A stretch of 64,000 bases of DNA. Origin: Thioploca sp. GTDB lineage: Bacteria > Pseudomonadota > Gammaproteobacteria > Beggiatoales > Beggiatoaceae. Each line of letters starts with the position of its first letter. Position 1 is the stretch's first letter. A program made the translations under genes and the position numbers. Location: positions 17,800 to 81,799 of the forward strand of contig JAAUSR010000017.1 of assembly GCA_012032555.1 (NCBI GenBank), read 5' to 3'. Of the stretch, positions 8,315-18,412 are shown piece by piece. The notes below the pieces were generated by a model. The model saw only the letters and a list, made by a program, of their open reading frames with translations, did not search any database and had not been told where the DNA came from.

Positions 8315-8704
8315 ATGGCTAATAAAGCTTTTTTTATTATGCGTTTAAATGAACATATTCAATATCTAAAAAAAATAGAAGCGACCTTAGCTGGTAAAGG
8401 CAATTTCCAAGGTAGCAGTCATTATGATTGTCAACTAGGTCAATGGCTTTACGGTACCGGCGTTCAGGAAGTGGCTGCTTTACAAAATGAACAAGCACAG
8501 CAAATTTTTAATAGTTTATTTGAACCCCATGAACGGTTTCATCTCGTGACTCAACAACTACTAGAAAAACAATCTACCCTGGATAATTCCTCCATTCAAT
8601 TAGCGATAACTGAAATGCATAAGCTTTCACAAATACTTTCACAACAATTATTAGCACTAGATGTTATAGCGATGGCTAAAGAAAAAAATGAGAAATCATC
8701 ATAA
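8315..8704 (+). CDS. Second stand-alone CZB domain protein
   Basis: A clear paralogue of the protein at 5908. Both share the start NKAFF, HIQYLK, the DCQLGQWLY block and the EPHxRFHL block. Putative zinc ligands H14, C39, H72 and H76 are at identical positions. It extends a few residues further, with a charged tail (AKEKNEKSS). It starts 14 bases after the GTPase stop, implying translational linkage. The pair of CZB genes around a GTPase suggests local duplication. The role is likely zinc- or redox-sensing input to the GTPase switch, but that is inference. Confidence 0.82.
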   Translation: MANKAFFIMRLNEHIQYLKKIEATLAGKGNFQGSSHYDCQLGQWLYGTGVQEVAALQNEQAQQIFNSLFEPHERFHLVTQQLLEKQSTLDNSSIQLAITEMHKLSQILSQQLLALDVIAMAKEKNEKSS

Positions 8705-8754
8705 GTTATCAATTATTATCCATGCAATTTTTAATTTAAATCAGGTTAATTATT

Positions 8755-9294
8755 ATGCGAATAAGAACGCGTTGGAATAAAAAGGCTAAAGATCAATCAC
8801 TGGAAAATATTGCTGGTGCTTTAAATATGGTCAGTTGGAAGATAGCAACCCAAAGTGTGGTCGAATTAGAGAACCTGGGTTACCAAACCAACAGTAATGC
8901 TCACCGACTCCAAATTATTGGTGAATTTCTCGCTTTTTTACTTCAAGTGGCTGATCGTTTGGCTTATCAACAATTAACTGAGGAAGAACGACAACGATTG
9001 ATTACTACTTTAGCTGACGGTATGACTCATACTTTTGTTGATAATCAACAAGATATATTAGGTCAAGGTGAATACCGTCAGCAATTTATCCAATTATTGA
9101 ATCAACGCGCTGAAGATTATGCCGAACTGAGTTTTCAGCACAGTGAAGCGGGTTTTGATTTTTTACGCTATTTTGGCGAACAAGTCGCGACGATTATGGA
9201 AGACAAGCATTTTGTTAGTCAACAGATTACGGATGTAGCCGGACCACAAGCGATTACCACTTTCAGGCAGGCTATGATCGGCTTATTCAGTTAG
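8755..9294 (+). CDS. Uncharacterized helical protein, last gene of the Roadblock/CZB/GTPase cluster
   Basis: I do not recognise the family. The 179-residue product has a basic start (MRIRTRWNKKAK), no signal peptide or membrane segment, and is predicted by eye to be all-helical: LENIAGALNMVSWKIATQS, an LLQVADRLAYQQLTEEERQR segment, HTFVDNQQDILGQGEYRQQF and a C-terminal FDFLRYFGEQVATIM. It lies 50 bases after the second CZB gene in the same orientation, so it is probably co-transcribed and belongs to the same pathway. Confidence 0.7.
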   Translation: MRIRTRWNKKAKDQSLENIAGALNMVSWKIATQSVVELENLGYQTNSNAHRLQIIGEFLAFLLQVADRLAYQQLTEEERQRLITTLADGMTHTFVDNQQDILGQGEYRQQFIQLLNQRAEDYAELSFQHSEAGFDFLRYFGEQVATIMEDKHFVSQQITDVAGPQAITTFRQAMIGLFS

Positions 9295-9440
9295 AATGGA
9301 TAACGTGATAATGGTTTATGGTTGAAGTCTTGACTCTTAATTCAAACCAGATCCCAATTTATTTATAAATGGCTTGATGTTGGGGGAATTTATTCCTAAA
9401 AACTGAGATTAAATTAAAACTATTTTTATAGATCAGTTCG

Positions 9441-10487
9441 TTATAACCGACTGGCTACTAATAATCTACCTTTTTTTTCATAGGAATCCGCTTCAAAATT
9501 AACATAATTCACGACTGGTGAACACAGTTCTTCAAAGGTTTTGGCCCGAGTACAATTTCTACCAGCCGCTTTCGCTTCATAAAGTGCGATATCTGCCACC
9601 CTAACCAGCGCCTCCGGTGACCATTCTGAAGCGGGTACCACGCTAGAAATGCCGATACTGAGTGTAACATATTCATTGATAGCTGATTGGTTATGAACAA
9701 TTCTCAGTTTTTCAAGTTCGGCTTGAATAGTATCAGCAACATGAAAAGCACCTTCAATAGTCGTATTAGGTAAAATAGCAGCAAATTCTTCTCCACCATA
9801 ACGTGCAACTAAGTCGGCTGGACGTTTAACAATTCGGTCAATCATTTTAGCAATCTTACGTAAACACTCATCTCCTACTTGATGACCATAGGTATCATTA
9901 TATAATTTGAAATAATCAATATCACACATGATTAAAGACAAAGGCAAGTGATCACGTTTAAGTCGACGCCACTCGTGCACAAAACATTCGTTGAATTGAC
10001 GACGATTAGCGATTTGGGTTAATTCATCTAAACGAGCAAGATATTGTAAGGCTTGATTGGCTTTGCGTAGCGATCTTTCTTTGGCACGTAATTCTTGTTG
10101 TAAATTATAAATGCTCAAATGATTTTTAACCCGAGCCAGCATTTCTTCTTGATGTACTGGCTTAGTAACATAATCCATTGCACCCAGGTTAAAGGCTTTA
10201 ATTTTACTCGATGTGTCTGCTATGGTCGTGACGAAAATAACGGGAATATCTTTGGTATTAAGATTAGTTTTGAGTCGGCGACAAATTTCAAAACCATCCA
10301 TGTCGGGTAATATCGCTTCTAAGAGAATTAAGTTAGGCATCTTATATTCAGCTAATTGTAGAGCAGTTTCTCCACTTTGAGCGATTATCACTTTAAACTG
10401 ATGTGTGGTAAAAAAATTGAACCACACCCGCGTATTTTCTGACATCTCATCCACCATAAGAATGGTATGAAATGGTTGCATTGTCAT
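9441..10487 (-). CDS. Receiver-GGDEF protein (diguanylate cyclase) with Glu at the phospho-acceptor site
   Basis: Domains in order: receiver (about 8-125), coiled linker (125-155), GGDEF (160-320). The cyclase half looks active: signature GGEEF at 231-235 and the inhibitory RxxD site RPAD at 222-225, exactly five residues upstream, so product feedback by c-di-GMP is expected. The receiver has MVDE at strand one and TKP near its end, but the normal acceptor Asp is E57 (LILLEAILPDMDG). Glu often mimics the phosphorylated state, so the enzyme may be constitutively on or phosphate-independent. It makes c-di-GMP from GTP in the cytosol. A histidine kinase gene lies just upstream on the same strand. 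Confidence 0.9.
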   Translation of the reverse strand: MTMQPFHTILMVDEMSENTRVWFNFFTTHQFKVIIAQSGETALQLAEYKMPNLILLEAILPDMDGFEICRRLKTNLNTKDIPVIFVTTIADTSSKIKAFNLGAMDYVTKPVHQEEMLARVKNHLSIYNLQQELRAKERSLRKANQALQYLARLDELTQIANRRQFNECFVHEWRRLKRDHLPLSLIMCDIDYFKLYNDTYGHQVGDECLRKIAKMIDRIVKRPADLVARYGGEEFAAILPNTTIEGAFHVADTIQAELEKLRIVHNQSAINEYVTLSIGISSVVPASEWSPEALVRVADIALYEAKAAGRNCTRAKTFEELCSPVVNYVNFEADSYEKKGRLLVASRL

Positions 10488-10667
10488 ATTAATTACCTAC
10501 CCTGCATAAATTAACTTATTGAAAAAAGCGATTTTCATAATGGCTGGCTTTTACCTTAAATTGACTATTTTAGTCTAACCCTAAAAATCTACTGTATAGT
10601 ATCATCCTTGGGTCACTCTTTAAATAGGACGATAATAGACTTTACTTTATTCGCCTAGAAAACTAAT

Positions 10668-12191
10668 CTAATTCGCCCTGGGAAAAGTGACAATAAACGT
10701 TGTACCTTGTCCCAGCTGACTTTCACACCATACTTTGCCATTCATCGCTTCCACTAATTTTTTAACAATGAACAAACCTAAACCAGTTGAATGTTCTTCT
10801 CCGGTCGGCTTAGGTATTAAGCGACAAAATTTACTAAAAAGTTGTTGCTGATCGGCTACGCTTAAACCCGGACCTTCGTCTTGTATCTCCCAATGGACTT
10901 CATTTTCGTCTTGACTCAGGCGACTGGTGATATTGGTACCGGAGGGTGAATATTTAATGGCATTAGAAACCAGATTATCCAAGATTTGACGGACCGCCAT
11001 ATCATCTACTAACACCGGATAGATTTCTTCTGGTAGTTGAGAATGCAGTTTAATATTCTTACTTTGTGCCCTCACCCGATAATTATTAATGACGATGGTG
11101 ACTGCTTCACCTAAATTGAACTGACGCAATGTTAGCTTCAATTGGCCACTTTCAATGGCATTAACATCTAACAAATTAGTTATTAATTCATACATTTGAT
11201 GAGAGCTGATGGCAATCATCCGTGCAAAACCAACCACTTCTTGGATAACTTCGCCTACTGAGAAATCCTCTTCAAACGAAGTTTGAATCAGATCAGCTAA
11301 TCCTTGAATCGATGACAAAGGATTTTTTAAATCATGCGCAGCAATGCCCAAGAACTCATTCTTTTCCTGATTAAGTTTAACTAAGGCTCGGTTAAGTTCT
11401 AACAGTTCTTGATTTTTTTGCTGTAATTCTTGAGTGCGGTCTGCTACTTTTTTTTCCAAATCTTGCCGGTAGGATTCTAATGACAACAGATCAGAATAGG
11501 CTCGTAAGCTAGCGGTAGTGAGTGTTAAGAGTTTAGTGCGACTTAATTCGGTTTTATTGGCATAATCATTAATTTCATATTTTAAAATCACTTCTTCTTC
11601 CGGGGCATAACCGGGTTGACCTGTACGCAAAATAATCCGCGCAAAACGATTTTTTAGCGTTTCCCGAACATAACGTGCTAATTGTAAGCCGGCATCATTG
11701 CTTTCCATAACGACATCTAAAAATAAAATAGCAAAAGTGGATTCTTGTTCAAGTAATAATTTAGCCTGTTGAGCAGAATAGGCGCTTAATAAGGTGACTG
11801 GTTTACCTTCATAGATATAATCGTCTAACACGAGGTGAGTTATTTGATGGATATCTTCTTCATCATCAACAACTAGAATGCGCCAAGTATCAGGGTTAGA
11901 GTCAATAGTTGTATCCCATTGAGATGGTGAAAATAACGGCTGTTCTGAATTAAGCTGAGGACTTTCAGAACCAACAACTCGATTATGCTCATCAGTAAAC
12001 AATTCGCTTGCTAATGAAGAGGGGGAATCTGCAAAGAGATCTTCATCTGCTTGATTCGTTAGATTTTTAGTCTCAGTAAAGAGATTACTTGAGGTGGGTG
12101 AAATCGGGTCTTTTACCAAATCTGCTTCCAGCTTGCCAGAAGGGATAAGGGTATCTTCTTGGAAAATTGGTTTATCTTTGGGTGTAATCAT
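10668..12191 (-). CDS. Receiver-histidine kinase (N-terminal REC, HisKA, HATPase)
   Basis: A soluble two-component protein with an inverted hybrid layout. Residues 1-100 are low-complexity and acidic. The receiver spans 104-230, with VVDDEED and acceptor D159 in LFLDVVME. A coiled coil (AYSDLLSLESYRQDLEKKVADRT region) leads to HisKA with the phospho-acceptor His in GIAAHDLKNPLSS (about 285). HATPase_c follows, with VSNAIKYSPSG (N box), DEGPGLS (G1) and GLGLFIVKKLVE (G2). No membrane segment is seen, so it senses an internal partner or receives phosphate through its own receiver. It lies between the REC-GGDEF gene and the giant kinase gene, all on the minus strand. The specific signal is unknown. 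Confidence 0.88.
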   Translation of the reverse strand: MITPKDKPIFQEDTLIPSGKLEADLVKDPISPTSSNLFTETKNLTNQADEDLFADSPSSLASELFTDEHNRVVGSESPQLNSEQPLFSPSQWDTTIDSNPDTWRILVVDDEEDIHQITHLVLDDYIYEGKPVTLLSAYSAQQAKLLLEQESTFAILFLDVVMESNDAGLQLARYVRETLKNRFARIILRTGQPGYAPEEEVILKYEINDYANKTELSRTKLLTLTTASLRAYSDLLSLESYRQDLEKKVADRTQELQQKNQELLELNRALVKLNQEKNEFLGIAAHDLKNPLSSIQGLADLIQTSFEEDFSVGEVIQEVVGFARMIAISSHQMYELITNLLDVNAIESGQLKLTLRQFNLGEAVTIVINNYRVRAQSKNIKLHSQLPEEIYPVLVDDMAVRQILDNLVSNAIKYSPSGTNITSRLSQDENEVHWEIQDEGPGLSVADQQQLFSKFCRLIPKPTGEEHSTGLGLFIVKKLVEAMNGKVWCESQLGQGTTFIVTFPRAN

Positions 12192-12435
12192 TTATCCATT
12201 CTCTATATGGGCAAGCAACTAGCGGGACTCATTAAATTAATTCATTTTTCATTAAATTGACTAACTATTTAGACGGTATTGGTTGTCATTTATTCATAGT
12301 TTAACAAACGTTGGGTTGTTCTATTGACGTTAAATTCTGCTTAAGCCTGATTATTAAAAAGCTTCTCCAACGAATCCCACCTCCGTTGCAAACCAGAACG
12401 ACTTTTAATAGGATAGTCAATTATCGCTATCATTA

Positions 12436-15400
12436 TCAAGTATTGATCGGTATATCTATCGTGAAAGTTGTTCCGAAACCTTCTACACTATCACAATGGA
12501 TAGTGCCTTTCAGTTTATGAGTTACCAAATTATAAACGATATGTAAGCCTAAACCGGTACCACCCGCCTGACGGTTAGTTGTAAAAAACGGTTGAAAAAT
12601 TTTATCGATAATATCCGGAGAAATCCCTCTACCATTATCGGAATAATGTAACACTAAGCGTTGAGCTGATTCCCTTACTAAAGAGTGATCGGTTTCTTTA
12701 GTCTGGGTAGTTGCTTCAATGGTAATCAATCCAGCGGTACACTGTTGAAAACCGTGGCGCACGGAATTGATAACTAAATTCGTGATAATTTGCGATAATG
12801 CGCCAGGATAACTAGATAATTTAATTTCGGCTGGACAATCCACTTCAATTTGGTAAGGGGTATTTTTGAATTCGGGTCTTAAACTGGTAATAATTTCACT
12901 GAGATATTCCTTAAGAAAAAAAGCACGCTGTTGTTCACTGGATTGATCAACCGCTACTTGTTTAAAGCTTTTCGTTAATTCCGCTGCCCGGGTTAAATTT
13001 CTTAACAGCAGTACACTACTTTGATGAGCTGAGTTTAAATACTTTTCTAAATCAGCACGAGTCATTTTACTTTCTTTATACAAATTAGCGAGATCTTTAG
13101 TTAATTTATCTAATTGCGAAGCCGCTGTTACCCCAACACCTACCGGTGTATTAATTTCATGCGCAACGCCAGCAACTAAATTACCTAATGCCGCCATTTT
13201 TTCGGACTCAACTAACTGTGCTTGGGTGGTTCGTAATTGATGTAAAGTCACTTCGAGTTCCGCTTTTTGTGCTGCAATTGTTTGGGTTCTTTCCTGAACT
13301 TTTTCTTCTAAGTTATTATACAAATAAGCATTTTCTATAGAAATTGCAATTTGTGAAGATAATAAATTTAATATCTCCACCCGTTCTGCAGTGAAAGCAC
13401 CGCGAGTGACCTGATTTTCCAAATACAAGATACCACTAAGTTGACCTTGGTTGAGAAGTGGTAGGCATAAAACTGATTTTGGTTGCACGCTTTGTAAATA
13501 AGCATCATGAGCAAATGGGTCTATCATAGTCGTATCAGTTAAAATCACCATTTCTCGGCTACGAAGGACATAATGAATGACGCTAATAGCAAGTTCTTCA
13601 CTTTGTTCAACCGGTAAAGAAGATGACACTTCAATATAGTGGTTTTGCTGCTCAAGCGATTCCGTGGAGAGTACTGCTTTGGCTTCAATCACCCAAGTTC
13701 CTTTTTTATGTTTATCTAAAATTAAGAAACCCATTTGTGCCCCGGCATTTTCAATAACAGTTTTCATTAACTTTTGCAATAATCGCGAGAGTACAATTTC
13801 ACCGGCTAGCGTTTGCGATGCTTTTAGTACCGCTGCTAAATCAAGCACATGACCTTGAGTTTGTCCCGTGGTTGTTGACAGTAACCGAGTTGTTGCTTTA
13901 GTCCAATGAGTCGCTAGGGTTCCATTTAAATCAAGATACTGACTATAACGTTGCTTTAAATCTTTTACTTTAGCCAAAGCCCCCCAGCGTTGATAAGCAT
14001 AATGCGCTTCCTGCAAGCAACAACGAGCTAATTGATTTTGGTTTCTGTACAGATAAAATCGACCCGCCAACTCATAAGCTAAGGCTTCCTCGTGGAGATA
14101 ACCATGCTGATGTGCGGTTACAATGGCTTGCTCGTAATATTCTCGTGCTTCGCTATGCTGATCGAGTACTCGCGCTTGTTCAGCCTTGACCAGATAAAAT
14201 TTATGTAAATAATTCATTGGCGCATGTTCAGCCCATTTTTGCATATTAGCTTGATTAGCTGAAATTTTTTCGCTAAATTGTTGTTGTTCTTCTGGATCGG
14301 CTTCCCCAAAAACGGCCAACCGGGTCAAGGAATCATAAAAATAAGCGGGCGGGGCAAAAAAAGAGGTACCCGCATTGACAATACAACTTTCTAATTTAAT
14401 AGCAGTCAATAATGCCGATTTAAATTGATAGAATTGATAACATAACATCATTTTTTGGGTATAAAGAAACATTAAAGAACTATTATCGCTGGTTTCAATA
14501 TGCAGTGGTTCCATAACTTGTTCATTATATACTTCACCACTTAAAAGATAGGGTATAGCACTTTTTCCTTGTAAATTTAATACCGCTTGCCAATGAATTT
14601 TCAGCCACTGTAAGGTCATTTCTTGTTTCATCTGGGCAATCGCCTGACCATATTTGCTCATTTCTTGTTCAACTTCCGGGAGTGATATACCTAAATAATA
14701 TTTAATAATGGCAGTAGATTCTGCGACATTAGCAGCAGCAGTAAAATCACCGGTTTCTTGTCCACTTTGGTAGGCTCCAAGATAAGCCGGAATAATAGCA
14801 GCGAGTGGTTCTTTCAGATGTCTTACAAATCCACAAAATAAATATGTATTAGCTTTAAACCGTTTGGTATCAAAGTGTTCCACTACTTGTACTGCGAGTT
14901 GACTTAATTGATAAGCCAAGTCAATATGACCTATATTAGCGATTAGAAAACTATAATTAGCATAGGCACAAGCGGATTCGGGTGCATTCCCGTAAGCTAT
15001 TGATAAGTTAACTTGTTGGCAGATCAGGAGTGGCACCAATTGATACATCGCAATATAAGTGGCATTAATTAAACTGGTCATAATTTGAATAGCCGCTAAT
15101 GGAGTGGGAGCAGTCATCGCTGGTAAGTTGATCAACTCACCGACGGTTAAGGGTTCTAAGCGTAACTGCGTTGCCTGGATTGCTTGGGTTATATCTGCCA
15201 GCGAGGGTTGTTCTGGAAAATCAATGCCTAACAGGTGTAACACCTGCAACCCGGTTTTGACAGCGGCTAAAAAATGGGTTCTGGCCGTGTAAGCTTGAAT
15301 CCTGATTTCATAAGCTTTAACTTTATCTATTAAGTTGTGACTGGTTACTAAAATCGTTTCCAGCAATCGTTCCATATCTTCAAAATGACCAATTAAATAG

Positions 15401-17814
15401 GCGGTTTCAGCAGTTTCCACAAATAGTGCTAAGGTTAACGGGTAATCTTGTTGCCAACTGGTGGATGGAAGTAATTTTAGCCCCTTATTTAAATATTCAA
15501 ATGCTGCATGATAAGCTGATGATAATTTAGCTTTTCTTCCAGCTTGTAAATTTAATTGGGCTAATTGAATTCGCTCGCTATCTTGTTCAAGCTGTTGTTG
15601 GTAGCCTTGGTTGAGTTGATTGGTAATTTCAAACAGATTTTGTTCCAGTGCCGCCGGTGAAGTGTGGTGTAATAACAGTTGTCCCAATTGCCAATGTACG
15701 ACTTGTCTTTCGGTTGGCAGAATGAGTGAATAAACCGCCTGTTGAATCCGATCATGCGCAAATTTATAAGTAGTGACCACTTGCTCAGCTAGACCGGTAA
15801 TTTCCAACTCCATTAATCGGTAAGTTTCATTAAGGGGAATAATTAAACCATCTATTAATGCAACCTGTAGGGCCGTGGCAACCTGCCAAGTCGGTTGTTC
15901 TGCGACGATGGCTATCCGGGCCAAATCAAATTGGTTACCCAGACAAGCAGCTAACTTCAATAAATTGACCGTTGCCGTTGGCAATTTTTGGACTTTATTC
16001 GCCATCAATTCCACGACATTATCGGTTATTTGTTGTGCCTGAATTTGCTCTAATTGCCATTGCCAATGACCGTATTCGTAATTGAAAGTCAATAAGCCAT
16101 CTGTATAAAGTGATTTCAAAAATTCATTGACAAAAAAAGGATTACCATCCGTTTTACGTTGAATTAATTCTGCTAACGGTTGAATAACACTGAGCTGACT
16201 ATGCAACGTTTCTGTTAGCAGTTGATTGAGATCGGGTAATGTTAGCGGTGATAAAGAGATTGAGTTAATCGTGATCTGAGCTTGATTCAGTTCCGCCAAA
16301 GTCAGCCTGAGTGGATGAGTGGCACTGACTTCATTGTCTCGATAAGCACCTAAAAACAGCAGATAATGACTATTGATCTCTATCGTTAACAATTGAATCA
16401 ACTTCAGAGAAGCACTATCTGCCCATTGCAAATCATCCAAAAAAATAACGAGGGGATGTTCTGGCTGAGTAAAAACTTGAATGAAGTTTTGTAAGAGTAG
16501 ATTGAAACGATTTTGTGCTTCTACCGAACCCAAAGTGAAAAGAGGAGGTTGGGGACCAATAATCTGTTCTAGTTCAGGTAAAACTTCAATAATAACTTGT
16601 CCATTGTCACCCAAAGCCGCTAATAATCGCTGGCGCCATTGAGTTAATTTGGCTTCACTTTCGGTCAGTAAGTAACCCACTAACTGACGAAACGCTTGTA
16701 AAAAAGCGGCGTAAGGAATGTGACGCTGCAATTGATCAAATTTACCCGCAATAAAATACCCACGCCGATGTGTCAAGGGTTTATAAATTTCTTGGATTAG
16801 AGCGGATTTACCAATACCTGCATAACCGGCGACCAAGATCAACTCACTTTTGCCCTGACTGACTCGTTCTATAGCGGCTGTTAAAGTCGCAATCTCAACC
16901 GTTCGCCCATATAACTTTTGAGGAATATCAAACCGTTCGGAAATATCTACTGTACCCAGTGGAAAATTTATTATTTCTGATTGTTTTTGCCATTGCTGTA
17001 AACTGTTTTCTAAATCGGCTTTAAGACCCGTCGCGGATTGGTAACGATCCTCCGCATTTTTAGCCATTAATTTTAAAATAATATGAGAAAGTACTAGCGG
17101 AATGTCGGGTTGCAATTGATGGGGTGGTGTAGGTACTTTAGCTAAGTGACAATGAACTAATTCGAGAACATCATCGGTTGCAAAAGGTAACTGACCCGTT
17201 AATAACTCATAAAAAGTTACCCCTAATGAGTAAAAATCAGCTCGATAATCGATAGCCCGATTCATGCGACCGGTTTGCTCCGGTGATAAATAAGCCAGAG
17301 TCCCCTCTAATAAATTAGGATTGCGAAAAGTAGTATTTTCACGCGATAATTTGGTCGAAATGCCAAAATCAATTAATTTAGTTTGTTGAGTGGTGGGATT
17401 AAGTAAAATATTAGCCGGATTAATATCTTTGTGGATTAAGTAACGTTGATGAAGTTGGCTAATGATAACTACGATTTGAATGGCGAGTTGTAGAAACTCA
17501 GTGACTGATAATTGCCCAGCTAAATTGAGTCGTTCTAACGATTGGGCGCCAAAATCCTCTAATACCATGACCCAATAATTTTGCTCAGTGATTAAATCAT
17601 AAGCGGTGATTATATTAGGTAATTCTTTAAATTCATTAAGAATTTTATATTCGCGTTGAAACCGAGCGATCTGCTCTGGTGGTGGGTAAGCTGGTTGTAA
17701 AACTTTAAGGATCACCGGCTGACTATCAGTTTGTCGATAGGCATGATATATATGAGAATTATTACTTTTATATAATTCATCAACGAGTTGGTAATCTGAA
17801 ATCGTAATCATCAT
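12436..17814 (-). CDS. Giant Ser/Thr kinase-AAA ATPase-GAF-histidine kinase
   Basis: At 1792 residues this matches the multi-domain kinase class best known from cyanobacteria and filamentous bacteria. Order by eye: an N-terminal eukaryotic-type protein kinase (about 8-265) with catalytic loop HKDINPANILL, DFGIS and LSPEQTGRM; an AAA/STAND-type ATPase (about 290-640) with Walker A GYAGIGKSAL and Walker B VIFLDDLQWAD; a long TPR-like helical region (about 690-1290); a GAF domain (about 1320-1490); a coiled coil; HisKA with AGVAHEINTPVGVG; and HATPase_c with DNGRGIS and GGTGLGLHIVYNLV. It should phosphorylate both Ser/Thr and His/Asp targets. No cognate regulator is adjacent except the two receiver proteins downstream. 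The ligand is unknown. Confidence 0.9.
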   Translation of the reverse strand: MMITISDYQLVDELYKSNNSHIYHAYRQTDSQPVILKVLQPAYPPPEQIARFQREYKILNEFKELPNIITAYDLITEQNYWVMVLEDFGAQSLERLNLAGQLSVTEFLQLAIQIVVIISQLHQRYLIHKDINPANILLNPTTQQTKLIDFGISTKLSRENTTFRNPNLLEGTLAYLSPEQTGRMNRAIDYRADFYSLGVTFYELLTGQLPFATDDVLELVHCHLAKVPTPPHQLQPDIPLVLSHIILKLMAKNAEDRYQSATGLKADLENSLQQWQKQSEIINFPLGTVDISERFDIPQKLYGRTVEIATLTAAIERVSQGKSELILVAGYAGIGKSALIQEIYKPLTHRRGYFIAGKFDQLQRHIPYAAFLQAFRQLVGYLLTESEAKLTQWRQRLLAALGDNGQVIIEVLPELEQIIGPQPPLFTLGSVEAQNRFNLLLQNFIQVFTQPEHPLVIFLDDLQWADSASLKLIQLLTIEINSHYLLFLGAYRDNEVSATHPLRLTLAELNQAQITINSISLSPLTLPDLNQLLTETLHSQLSVIQPLAELIQRKTDGNPFFVNEFLKSLYTDGLLTFNYEYGHWQWQLEQIQAQQITDNVVELMANKVQKLPTATVNLLKLAACLGNQFDLARIAIVAEQPTWQVATALQVALIDGLIIPLNETYRLMELEITGLAEQVVTTYKFAHDRIQQAVYSLILPTERQVVHWQLGQLLLHHTSPAALEQNLFEITNQLNQGYQQQLEQDSERIQLAQLNLQAGRKAKLSSAYHAAFEYLNKGLKLLPSTSWQQDYPLTLALFVETAETAYLIGHFEDMERLLETILVTSHNLIDKVKAYEIRIQAYTARTHFLAAVKTGLQVLHLLGIDFPEQPSLADITQAIQATQLRLEPLTVGELINLPAMTAPTPLAAIQIMTSLINATYIAMYQLVPLLICQQVNLSIAYGNAPESACAYANYSFLIANIGHIDLAYQLSQLAVQVVEHFDTKRFKANTYLFCGFVRHLKEPLAAIIPAYLGAYQSGQETGDFTAAANVAESTAIIKYYLGISLPEVEQEMSKYGQAIAQMKQEMTLQWLKIHWQAVLNLQGKSAIPYLLSGEVYNEQVMEPLHIETSDNSSLMFLYTQKMMLCYQFYQFKSALLTAIKLESCIVNAGTSFFAPPAYFYDSLTRLAVFGEADPEEQQQFSEKISANQANMQKWAEHAPMNYLHKFYLVKAEQARVLDQHSEAREYYEQAIVTAHQHGYLHEEALAYELAGRFYLYRNQNQLARCCLQEAHYAYQRWGALAKVKDLKQRYSQYLDLNGTLATHWTKATTRLLSTTTGQTQGHVLDLAAVLKASQTLAGEIVLSRLLQKLMKTVIENAGAQMGFLILDKHKKGTWVIEAKAVLSTESLEQQNHYIEVSSSLPVEQSEELAISVIHYVLRSREMVILTDTTMIDPFAHDAYLQSVQPKSVLCLPLLNQGQLSGILYLENQVTRGAFTAERVEILNLLSSQIAISIENAYLYNNLEEKVQERTQTIAAQKAELEVTLHQLRTTQAQLVESEKMAALGNLVAGVAHEINTPVGVGVTAASQLDKLTKDLANLYKESKMTRADLEKYLNSAHQSSVLLLRNLTRAAELTKSFKQVAVDQSSEQQRAFFLKEYLSEIITSLRPEFKNTPYQIEVDCPAEIKLSSYPGALSQIITNLVINSVRHGFQQCTAGLITIEATTQTKETDHSLVRESAQRLVLHYSDNGRGISPDIIDKIFQPFFTTNRQAGGTGLGLHIVYNLVTHKLKGTIHCDSVEGFGTTFTIDIPINT

Positions 17815-18412
17815 AATTTACTTTTATTAGGGAATTAAAAATAAAAACATTTGGAAATATATTACCAAATAAAAAAACGACTGCTGCCCGGTTTTGATCG
17901 CCAATCTTACCACCTGTGTCAGTCGAACTAAGCATAGGTGTCCGACAAAAACCTAAAGTTGGACATGCTTTGCTTAGTTGAACCGATTTTCTATTTTCTT
18001 TGCTGAATGGGATGATGACGAACAATGTCTTAAATAAAATTGATAGGTGGCAAGAATTGCTGGTTAATGAATAAAAGTCTAATTTAAATATTTTTCAATA
18101 TTTTTAGTTTTTTACCTTAAAAATATCCCCATTTGTATTATCACATGCACTTATGTAATACTTATTTCACTCACCTAACGCACTCTGGAGCAAGTGGTTC
18201 CTCATGGCTGTTTAACCACCCCTAACCCCGCATTGAAAAGGAAGGGGGGAGGAAATACTTAACTTAATAGCATTACCCCTGACCCCGCCTGAATAAGGTG
18301 AGTAAAATTGACACAGCATGAAACGATTTCTTTCCTAGATAGAGAAAACTCGTTTGATGCCTAACGTGAGTCATTAAAATTCATGATAACTTTGATGAAT
18401 CGCCATTAAGCT
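17815..18412. other. Intergenic region between divergent kinase and TPR genes, with repeats
   Basis: No credible gene. It contains a REP-like hairpin (17925-17982) and a half-element at about 18211-18290 with CCACCCCTAACCCC and the motif copy TTAACTTAATAGC (18259-18271), related to the foldback element at 2800-3001. Confidence 0.5.
17925..17982. repeat. REP-like imperfect palindrome
   Basis: GAACTAAGCATAGGTGTCC on the left pairs with GGACATGCTTTGCTTAGTT on the right, with a few mismatches and an 11-base loop. It sits upstream of the giant kinase gene. The shape is that of a REP-type extragenic palindrome. Confidence 0.45.

Noticed and set aside
17780..18025. 81-codon minus-strand ORF upstream of the giant kinase
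   Set aside because: It crosses a palindromic repeat and overlaps the kinase start; no protein features are seen.
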